Positions 33,596 through 38,687 of a stretch of DNA of 38,687 nucleotides are shown here, one piece after another (position 1 is the stretch's first letter; each line of letters opens with the position of its first letter). This DNA comes from Clostridia bacterium (GTDB taxonomy: Bacteria > Bacillota > Clostridia > UBA1381 > UBA9506): the NCBI GenBank assembly GCA_017399695.1, contig JAFQBK010000017.1, forward strand, positions 1-38,687. Direction: 5' to 3'. Below the pieces are notes generated by a model that was not told the origin of the DNA, searched no databases, and saw only the letters and a list, made by a program, of their open reading frames with translations. Made by a program: the position numbers and the translations under genes.

Positions 33596-34162
33596 TTACG
33601 CCGCCGGAGCGACCGGTCGGATACTGGTCGGCGTTTTGGTCGGTGCCGGTGTAGGAGTCGGCGTAGGTACAGCTGTCGGTGCCTGTGTCGGCTTTGCAGT
33701 CGCCGTCGGTTTCGGGGTTGCAGTCGCCTTCTCCGTTGGCTTTGGCGTTGCCGTTGCCTTCTCTGTCGGTTTCGGCGTTACGGTCGGCTTCGGAGTAGCA
33801 GTTGCCTTCTCCGTCGGCTTTGGCGTTGCACTCTCAATCGGCTTTTGTGTTGGTGCCGGCGTGCCGGCAATATCCACAATGGCACTGGTTGTGCCTCCCT
33901 CAAGCTCACGGATGCGCTCATCGCGTTCTTTTAATAATTCAATCAGTTCTGCTTTGGAAAGTGCCTCATAGTTTACGGCAGGAGCCGGACTTCCCGTAGC
34001 CGTCGGCTGTACCGGCGCAGGAGAATCGTCCCTGCCTGCACGCAGACTAACAGTTGTAATCCAATAGGAAAGGAAAAAAAGTAACACCAAAAGTGCAATC
34101 ACTCCCAGCGTCAGTAACGCCTTTTTGCCGCCGGAAAGCGGTCTTCTTCCTCGTTTCGCCAT
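33596..34162 (-). CDS. Membrane-anchored Pro/Thr-rich protein
   Basis: I do not recognise the family. The 188-residue product has a basic N-terminus, one membrane helix (about 14-36), a short charged segment that may form a coiled coil (SKAELIELLKERDERIRELE, about 69-88) and a low-complexity outer tail (about 103-188) of repeated units such as KPTEKATATP. Such tails often span the cell wall and carry sugars. It leads the operon with tsaE 4 nt behind. A role at the cell surface is inferred; the repeat DNA (33640-33850) is prone to length change. Confidence 0.75.
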   Translation of the reverse strand: MAKRGRRPLSGGKKALLTLGVIALLVLLFFLSYWITTVSLRAGRDDSPAPVQPTATGSPAPAVNYEALSKAELIELLKERDERIRELEGGTTSAIVDIAGTPAPTQKPIESATPKPTEKATATPKPTVTPKPTEKATATPKPTEKATATPKPTATAKPTQAPTAVPTPTPTPAPTKTPTSIRPVAPAA

Positions 34163-34254
34163 TCTTGCTACCTCCTAGCTATGAAGCCTCATTGATTTCT
34201 CAATTTCATTATTTACTTTATTTATTTTATCATACTCAAATTATAAAGTAAAGA

Positions 34255-34287
34255 AAAACCGCGCAAATTTATTCTCTGCGCGGTTTT
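34255..34287 (-). terminator. Terminator of the XRE regulator gene
   Basis: AAAACCGCGCA (34255-34265) pairs with TGCGCGGTTTT (34277-34287), 3 nt behind the stop codon. Confidence 0.85.
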
Positions 34288-34289
34288 GT

Positions 34290-34715
34290 TTATTTCCCAT
34301 CTTCGGTTTGTGCTTTTTTGACTTGTGTCGGGTATTTGTTTCTCGGACGCATCTTTAGGTATTCGTAATAATCAAGGATTTCGACACGGGTCACAGAATC
34401 CATATCGCTTAAGTACAGCACGTCCCCATACGCCTGCTTGGACTGGAGCGCACGCTCAAAATTCTTTGTTTCTTCCTCGCAGAGTGTATAATTCCGTACC
34501 TTGCTTGTACCGAGCAAGAATTCCACGGACACGCCCAAAAGCTGTGATAGGCGCCTTACAATCAATAGGTCAGGATGGCGTTTGCCGGTTTCGTAATTTG
34601 CCATACAGGTACGGCTGATTCCAATCCCGTTTGCCACATTCTCCTGCGTCATCCCGCGCTCTAACCGTAAGTTTCTGATGCGCGTACCAATATGATTCTG
34701 ATTCATTTCCCTCAT
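34290..34715 (-). CDS. XRE-family transcriptional regulator
   Basis: A 141-residue regulator with an N-terminal Cro/C1-type helix-turn-helix domain (RIRNLRLERGMTQENVANGIGIS and CMANYETGKRHPDLLIV, about 9-62) and a C-terminal part of unknown role. The ATG at 34715 has an AGGGGG site 6 nt upstream. Its promoter is flanked by two GTTCAA-N5-TTGAAC palindromes, so it probably represses itself. The second palindrome lies just upstream of the promoter of the divergent VOC gene, which is its likely partner target. Confidence 0.92.
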   Translation of the reverse strand: MREMNQNHIGTRIRNLRLERGMTQENVANGIGISRTCMANYETGKRHPDLLIVRRLSQLLGVSVEFLLGTSKVRNYTLCEEETKNFERALQSKQAYGDVLYLSDMDSVTRVEILDYYEYLKMRPRNKYPTQVKKAQTEDGK

Positions 34716-34736
34716 CGTCTTCCCCCTTGTTGTGAG

Positions 34737-34753
34737 GTTCAAGTAAATTGAAC
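34737..34753. promoter_or_regulatory. Operator O1 of the XRE regulator
   Basis: GTTCAA-GTAAA-TTGAAC, a 17-bp palindrome in the first transcribed bases of the XRE gene. Confidence 0.7.
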
Positions 34754-34763
34754 TTTTGATTCT

Positions 34764-34791
34764 ATTATACCACCATTTTCCTGAAATGCAA
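34764..34791 (-). promoter_or_regulatory. Promoter of the XRE gene
   Basis: On the minus strand TTGCAT (34786-34791), 16 nt, TATAAT (34764-34769), between the two operators. Confidence 0.75.
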
Positions 34792-34798
34792 GTAAAAA

Positions 34799-34815
34799 GT
34801 TCAACTTTCTTGAAC
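34799..34815. promoter_or_regulatory. Operator O2 between the divergent promoters
   Basis: GTTCAA-CTTTC-TTGAAC; the arms extend to 11 bp (34794-34820). It lies upstream of the -35 of both promoters. Confidence 0.7.
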
Positions 34816-34827
34816 TTTTTGTTTTAA

Positions 34828-34856
34828 TTGACAGTTTTTGGCATTTATGATATAAT
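34828..34856 (+). promoter_or_regulatory. Perfect consensus promoter of the VOC gene
   Basis: TTGACA (34828-34833), 17 nt, TATAAT (34851-34856), 12 nt from operator O2. Confidence 0.92.
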
Positions 34857-34903
34857 AAAAGCATCAAATTCCGCGGGTTTGCGGACAAATCGGAGGTAGG
34901 ATT

Positions 34904-35287
34904 ATGATTAAAGGAATTGAACACATTGCGGTCTGCGCAAAAGACACCAAAGCACTTACAGATTGGTATGTCAAAATGTTTGGCTGGACCATTGTCTACG
35001 ATAACGGTAAGGGCACCTATTTTGTCAAGGCGCAGGACGGCTCGATGCTTGAGGTTATGGCGTCAAGCGGTGAGGACTTTACTTCGTCGATGAAAGACGG
35101 CGGCATTCGCCATTTCGCGCTTTCCATTGACGATGATGATTTTGATGCGATGGTAGACCGGTTAAAGGCAGACGGCGTTGAGGTAGTGACCGATATTGCG
35201 ATTTCTCCGAAAGGAATTAAGACCTTCTTCTTTAAGGATATTGAGGGCAACATTTTCCATTTGATTTATCGTCCGGTCGCTTTATAA
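34904..35287 (+). CDS. VOC-family (glyoxalase/dioxygenase fold) protein
   Basis: A 127-residue protein with two beta-alpha-beta-beta-beta modules of the vicinal-oxygen-chelate fold. Candidate metal ligands are H in IEHIAV, E in MLEVM, H in IRHFALSID and E in DIEGN, so the metal site looks complete. Members include glyoxalase I, methylmalonyl-CoA epimerase, dioxygenases and antibiotic-binding proteins; none can be chosen. GGAGG precedes the start. It stands alone between a consensus promoter and a terminator and is probably controlled by the divergent XRE regulator. Confidence 0.9.
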   Translation: MIKGIEHIAVCAKDTKALTDWYVKMFGWTIVYDNGKGTYFVKAQDGSMLEVMASSGEDFTSSMKDGGIRHFALSIDDDDFDAMVDRLKADGVEVVTDIAISPKGIKTFFFKDIEGNIFHLIYRPVAL

Positions 35288-35300
35288 TCAGCACACCAGC

Positions 35301-35340
35301 CGGCGGCATCGTTCTTTTGCGATGCCGCCGTTTCGTTTTT
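35301..35340 (+). terminator. Terminator of the VOC gene
   Basis: CGGCGGCATCG (35301-35311) pairs with CGATGCCGCCG (35320-35330), followed by TTTCGTTTTT. Confidence 0.92.
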
Positions 35341-35341
35341 G

Positions 35342-35370
35342 TTGACAATAGAGATGAAAATTGATACAAT
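35342..35370 (+). promoter_or_regulatory. Promoter of ilvBN
   Basis: TTGACA (35342-35347), 17 nt, TACAAT (35365-35370), about 25 nt of leader. No leader peptide or T-box fits in this short leader. Confidence 0.85.
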
Positions 35371-35402
35371 AATAGGAAGAATTTGAAAAGGAGGGTGAGG
35401 CT

Positions 35403-37037
35403 ATGGAAATGACAGCGGCAGAGGCTATTTTAAGAGTAATTAAAGAGCAGGGCACGGATGTCGTGTTCGGCTATCCGGGTGCTACCACTGCGCCGATTTA
35501 TGACCGCTTGCCGCAATCGGGGCTTCGCCACATTCTCACCCGCAACGAGCAAGGCGCGGCGCACGCCGCAGTGGCGTATGGTATTGCCTCAGATAAGGTC
35601 GGCGTATGTATTGTAACCTCCGGCCCCGGTGTCACCAATCTGCTGACGGGCATCGCCAACGCCTACATGGACTCGGTTCCTTTGGTTGCGATTACCGGTC
35701 AGGTTGCCTGCTCGCAGGTCGGAACGGATTCTTTTCAGGAGGTTGATACCACAGGCGTCACTACTCCGGTTACAAAGCATAACTATCTAATCAAAAACAA
35801 AGAGGAATTACTACCCGTACTGCGTGAGGCATTCATCATTGCGAAAAGCGGCAGACCGGGACCGGTTGTTGTCGATGTACCGCTGGATATACAGAAAGAA
35901 CTCGTTGAATTTACCCCCGATGCCGGTGAAATGCGGCGAAACATTCTGCCCACGCAGAAAATCGATAAACGGAGCTTAAACCGCTTACTTCGTGCGCTCG
36001 GGCGTGCGAAAAAGCCGCTGATTATCGCCGGCGGTGGAATTATGAAAAGCGGTGCGAGCGAGGAATTAACCCGTTTTGCCCAAGCGCTTGGTATCCCTGT
36101 CGCCTCTACGATGATGGGTCTGACCGCACTTTCAGGCACACATCCCCTCTGTTTGGGGATGGTTGGACGCCACGGAACAGACGCTGCCAATCAGGCGTAT
36201 TATGAGGCGGATACCGTCCTCTTTATCGGCTCGCGCATCTCTGACCGCACTGTTCCCGATTGGGACGAGCTTTCTGGGCGCGCGACCATTATCCATATCG
36301 ATATTGACCCTGCGGAAATCAATAAAAATATCCCTGCCGATATCAGCTTAATCGGCGATTGCAAAGAGATTCTATCTGTGCTTTTAGCGCGCATCGGTGA
36401 GGTGCACTGCCCCGAAGACTGGGCGAAAAAATGTGCGGATAAATCCAAAAAGAAAGCTTTTTCTAAGCGTTCGACGCATTCGGTAACACCTGCCTTTTTC
36501 TTAGAACTCTTATCGGAAAAAACAAGTGACGACACGCTCATTACCACTGAGGTTGGTCAGCATCAGATTTGGGTGGCAAAGCACTATACTTTCCAAAAGC
36601 CGAATACGCTTCTGACTTCCGGCGGTTTTGGCACAATGGGCTTTGGGCTCCCTGCAGCCATCGGTGCAAAGCTGGCGCGTCCTGCGCAAACAGTCATTGC
36701 GCTTGAGGGTGACGGAAGCTTTCAGATGGCGATGCCGGAGCTTGCAACCATGAAGCAGGCAGGCACAGAGATTAAAATCGTTCTGTTTACCAACCGCTCT
36801 TTGGGAATGGTCAGAGAGTATCAGACCTTGATGTACCAATCGAATTACGTAGGTGTTGATTTGGGGGTGTACCCCCGCTTTGATAAAATTGCAGAGGCAT
36901 ACGATATCCCGTACCGCGCAATCCGCTGTGACAGCGAGGTTTCAGCGGGGATTGACGCGATGCTTTCCTGCCCCGGCTCCTTCCTTTTGGAGCTTGTAAT
37001 CGACGAGTCGGAAACGACCGTATCACAGGAGGAATAA
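35403..37037 (+). CDS. ilvB: Acetolactate synthase, large subunit
   Basis: Catalyses the first common step to valine, leucine and isoleucine: decarboxylation of pyruvate and transfer to a second 2-oxo acid, with thiamine diphosphate. The 544-residue protein has GYPGATTAPIYD, the catalytic glutamate in TRNEQGAAHAA, the FAD-region core, and the ThDP-Mg motif GDGSF followed by N in FTNRSLGMVREY. An AAAAGGAGGG site precedes the ATG. It is slightly shorter than E. coli enzymes but complete. ilvN follows after 2 nt. Confidence 0.96.
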   Translation: MEMTAAEAILRVIKEQGTDVVFGYPGATTAPIYDRLPQSGLRHILTRNEQGAAHAAVAYGIASDKVGVCIVTSGPGVTNLLTGIANAYMDSVPLVAITGQVACSQVGTDSFQEVDTTGVTTPVTKHNYLIKNKEELLPVLREAFIIAKSGRPGPVVVDVPLDIQKELVEFTPDAGEMRRNILPTQKIDKRSLNRLLRALGRAKKPLIIAGGGIMKSGASEELTRFAQALGIPVASTMMGLTALSGTHPLCLGMVGRHGTDAANQAYYEADTVLFIGSRISDRTVPDWDELSGRATIIHIDIDPAEINKNIPADISLIGDCKEILSVLLARIGEVHCPEDWAKKCADKSKKKAFSKRSTHSVTPAFFLELLSEKTSDDTLITTEVGQHQIWVAKHYTFQKPNTLLTSGGFGTMGFGLPAAIGAKLARPAQTVIALEGDGSFQMAMPELATMKQAGTEIKIVLFTNRSLGMVREYQTLMYQSNYVGVDLGVYPRFDKIAEAYDIPYRAIRCDSEVSAGIDAMLSCPGSFLLELVIDESETTVSQEE

Positions 37038-37039
37038 CG

Positions 37040-37525
37040 ATGGCAAAGCATATCTTAAATGCACTGGTAGAAAACCGCGCCGGAATTTTGGCAAAAATGG
37101 CAAGCCTGTTTGCACGCCGTGGCTTTAATATTGACAGTTTGGCGGTCGGCGTGACGCAAAACCCTGAAGTTTCTGCAACCACCATCGTCGTAGATGGCGA
37201 TGCACAGACCGTAGAGCAGGTGGAAAAACAGCTTTCCAAGCTGATTGATGTCATCAAGGTCAAGACGCTTGCGCCCGAAACAACCGTTTCGCGCGAGCTT
37301 TCCTTAATTAAAGTTTCTTGCACGGCGGAAAAGCGTGCGGAAATTATGCAGATTGTGGATATCTTCCGCGCAAAAATTATTGATATCTGCGACCACGCCG
37401 TGATTATCGAGATGACGGGAACCGGTCAGAAAATCGACGCGTTTGAAGAAATCATGCACACGTTCGGGATTTTAGAGATGTCCCGTACCGGCATGATTGC
37501 GATGACGCGCTCCAAAGCGGAGTAA
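37040..37525 (+). CDS. ilvN: Acetolactate synthase, small regulatory subunit
   Basis: The 161-residue regulatory subunit has an N-terminal ACT domain (NRAGILAKMASLFARRGFNI, then DSLAVGVTQ) that binds valine for feedback inhibition, and the usual C-terminal domain that activates IlvB. A GGAGG site overlaps the ilvB stop region. The gene ends before a hairpin terminator; ilvC and ilvD are not in this window. Confidence 0.96.
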   Translation: MAKHILNALVENRAGILAKMASLFARRGFNIDSLAVGVTQNPEVSATTIVVDGDAQTVEQVEKQLSKLIDVIKVKTLAPETTVSRELSLIKVSCTAEKRAEIMQIVDIFRAKIIDICDHAVIIEMTGTGQKIDAFEEIMHTFGILEMSRTGMIAMTRSKAE

Positions 37526-37544
37526 TCTCTTGGAAGGACCATTC

Positions 37545-37567
37545 AGGCGGCACATGCCGCCTTTCTT
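37545..37567 (+). terminator. Terminator of ilvBN
   Basis: AGGCGGC (37545-37551), loop ACAT, GCCGCCT (37556-37562), then TTCTTT. It lies ahead of the HAD gene's start codon, so read-through would be partial. Confidence 0.75.
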
Positions 37568-37586
37568 TATGGAAAGGAAGACGCAA

Positions 37587-38231
37587 ATGAAAGCGGCAAT
37601 TTTTGATATGGACGGAACCATCCTCGACTCGATGCCCATCTGGACGGGCTTCGGCAAGGCTTATTTAGACTCTGTCGGACTCCCCACCCCCGATGGACTT
37701 TGGACAGATATCCGCGTGTTGAGTTATGAGGAAACGGCAGACTATTTTCTCTCCCACTTCCCGCTGCCTTATACGCGCGAAGAACTGATGCGCATTTGGG
37801 ACGGTTTTATTGCGGAGCGCTACCGCAGCGCCGCCGTCTTAAAAAAAGGCGCAAAGGAATATATCGAAACGCTTTATGCTTCGGGCGTGAAAATCGCGCT
37901 TGCCACTGCAACGGCGCGCTTTATTGCCGAGGAAATGCTAAAAACGCACGGCGTGGCGCAATATTTTGAGCTCGTGATGACCGAGGAGGACGTGGGCGTT
38001 TCGAAAAATGAGCCGACCCTGTTTTTGGAAACAGCAAAACGGCTGGGCGTTGCACCCGAAGACTGCGTTATTTTTGAGGATTCCATCCACGCGGTGCGCG
38101 GTGCAAAAAAGGCGAGTCTTACCGTATGGGGCGTGTTAGATGATGCATCGCTCCCGCAAAAAGAGGAAATGATTGCTCTTTGCGACCGAATCATTGATTT
38201 CCGTTCAGAAATAGATGCAATGAAAGGCTAA
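37587..38231 (+). CDS. HAD-superfamily phosphatase
   Basis: A 214-residue HAD hydrolase of the beta-phosphoglucomutase/phosphoglycolate type: nucleophile motif FDMDGTILDSM, helical cap, motif II ALATAT, the lysine in VSKNEPTLFLETAKRLG and motif IV VIFEDSIHAVRGA. The ATG at 37587 has GGAAAGGAAG upstream; the frame extends 19 codons further up but through the ilvBN terminator. The substrate, a small phosphorylated sugar or nucleotide, cannot be named. Confidence 0.92.
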   Translation: MKAAIFDMDGTILDSMPIWTGFGKAYLDSVGLPTPDGLWTDIRVLSYEETADYFLSHFPLPYTREELMRIWDGFIAERYRSAAVLKKGAKEYIETLYASGVKIALATATARFIAEEMLKTHGVAQYFELVMTEEDVGVSKNEPTLFLETAKRLGVAPEDCVIFEDSIHAVRGAKKASLTVWGVLDDASLPQKEEMIALCDRIIDFRSEIDAMKG

Positions 38232-38239
38232 AACAAAAG

Positions 38240-38278
38240 CGCCATCCGCTGAAAAAGCGATGCGGATGGCGGTTTTTT
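38240..38278 (+). terminator. Terminator of the HAD gene
   Basis: CGCCATCCGC (38240-38249) pairs with GCGGATGGCG (38262-38271), followed by six T. Confidence 0.92.
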
Positions 38279-38309
38279 CAGAAAAAAACAAAATTTTTGC
38301 ATTTTCCTC

Positions 38310-38338
38310 TTGATTTTTTCAAAAAAAGGTATTATAAT
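38310..38338 (+). promoter_or_regulatory. Promoter of the tRNA-Pro locus
   Basis: TTGATT (38310-38315), 17 nt, TATAAT (38333-38338), about 17 nt ahead of the broken tRNA. Confidence 0.82.
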
Positions 38339-38355
38339 AGTCAAGTACGATTTAT

Positions 38356-38395
38356 CGGGATGTGGCTCAGTTTGGTAGAGCACTACGTTCGGGAC
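38356..38395 (+). pseudogene. 5' half of a tRNA-Pro(CGG), broken after the anticodon loop
   Basis: The sequence reads as a normal tRNA-Pro from CGGGATG through a D arm (GCTCAGTTTGGTAGAGC) and the anticodon stem CTACG to the loop TTCGGGA (38388-38394, anticodon CGG). The expected 3' stem CGTAG, T arm and acceptor do not follow; the sequence instead turns into unrelated DNA. It differs at several positions from the intact tRNA-Pro at 38557, so it comes from another gene. A real promoter drives it. Confidence 0.75.
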
Positions 38396-38556
38396 ACGGT
38401 ACTATTCAATTCATTAGTATTGAGCCGAACTCCCACAAACCTTTTAACGCCGCCACTTTACGGCGACTTAAAAAACAAAATACATGTGGTCAAACAAGTT
38501 TTGACCACATGTTATCCCACAGACACGGGAGATACAAAAAATCGAATATTTTATTT
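38396..38556. other. Insert-like DNA between broken and intact tRNA-Pro
   Basis: About 160 nt without coding support. It contains the hairpins CGCCG/CGGCG (about 38448-38465) and a perfect 13-bp stem ACATGTGGTCAAA/TTTGACCACATGT (about 38481-38511). No T arm for the preceding tRNA half is found. Confidence 0.6.
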
Positions 38557-38633
<77 letters not shown>

Positions 38634-38637
38634 CCTT

Positions 38638-38671
38638 AAACCTCAGTAACCAAGCGGTTTCTGAGGTTTTT
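38638..38671 (+). terminator. Terminator of tRNA-Pro(CGG)
   Basis: AAACCTCAG (38638-38646) pairs with CTGAGGTTT (38661-38669), with an inner AACC/GGTT pair, followed by T. Confidence 0.88.
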
Positions 38672-38687
38672 GATTTGTCTACAAAAT

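Noticed and set aside
33404..33971. Gly/Val- or Arg/Cys-rich plus-strand frames
   Set aside because: Translations of the antisense of the Pro/Thr repeat region; composition is an artefact of the repeat.

Overview
The window reads as chromosomal DNA of an anaerobic, Gram-positive-type bacterium of the class Clostridia. Supporting signs are a complete six-gene Rnf ion-pumping ferredoxin:NAD oxidoreductase operon, S-layer homology (SLH) domains, a LytR-CpsA-Psr wall protein, a DUF1540 cysteine-rich protein, tandem glycine and cobalamin riboswitches, strong AAAGGAGG ribosome binding sites and sigma-A-type promoters. Genus and species cannot be read from the sequence.

Left edge (1-1840): a Fic-domain gene runs off the left end on the minus strand. 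It is followed by a gene-free stretch holding three tandem 11-bp repeats and the 3' part (anticodon loop to CCA) of a tRNA-Ser gene with its own terminator. This looks like the outer attachment site of an integrated element lying to the left. From 1040 to 1840 only hairpins are visible.

1840-11300 (plus strand): an AraC regulator and a ceramidase-like hydrolase; then dnaA, an S4-domain gene, recF and remB, with dnaN missing from its usual place and no DnaA-box cluster seen; then tRNA-Pro(GGG), a proline-type M24 peptidase, a ComM/YifB AAA+ protein and a second AraC regulator.

11300-23100 (minus strand): GTP-type PEP carboxykinase, rsmA, a sodium/amino-acid symporter behind a tandem glycine riboswitch, a metallo-beta-lactamase-fold hydrolase with a HAD phosphatase, and a cobalamin-riboswitch operon. 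That operon encodes an SLH-anchored, transcobalamin/intrinsic-factor-like surface protein and a DUF4430 lipoprotein. A MATE efflux protein and a DUF1540 protein follow. The cobalamin operon is the most interesting candidate system: its architecture suggests cell-surface capture of B12 with the two folds of animal intrinsic factor.

23300-30800 (plus strand): an LCP protein, then rnfCDGEAB and dus, the rnf operon preceded by a leader with an intrinsic terminator. 30800-34750 (minus strand): an operon of a Pro/Thr-rich membrane protein, tsaE, tsaB, rpiB, upp and a dCMP-type deaminase, and an XRE regulator whose promoter is flanked by two identical-arm operators shared with a divergent VOC gene. 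34900-38687 (plus strand): the VOC gene, ilvB-ilvN, a HAD phosphatase, and a promoter driving a broken tRNA-Pro 5' half followed by an intact tRNA-Pro(CGG).

Two families of dispersed intergenic repeats, each with two inverted copies, occur at 11327/24391 (branched, structured) and 24563/30715 (34 bp identical). Neither matches a repeat family I recognise.
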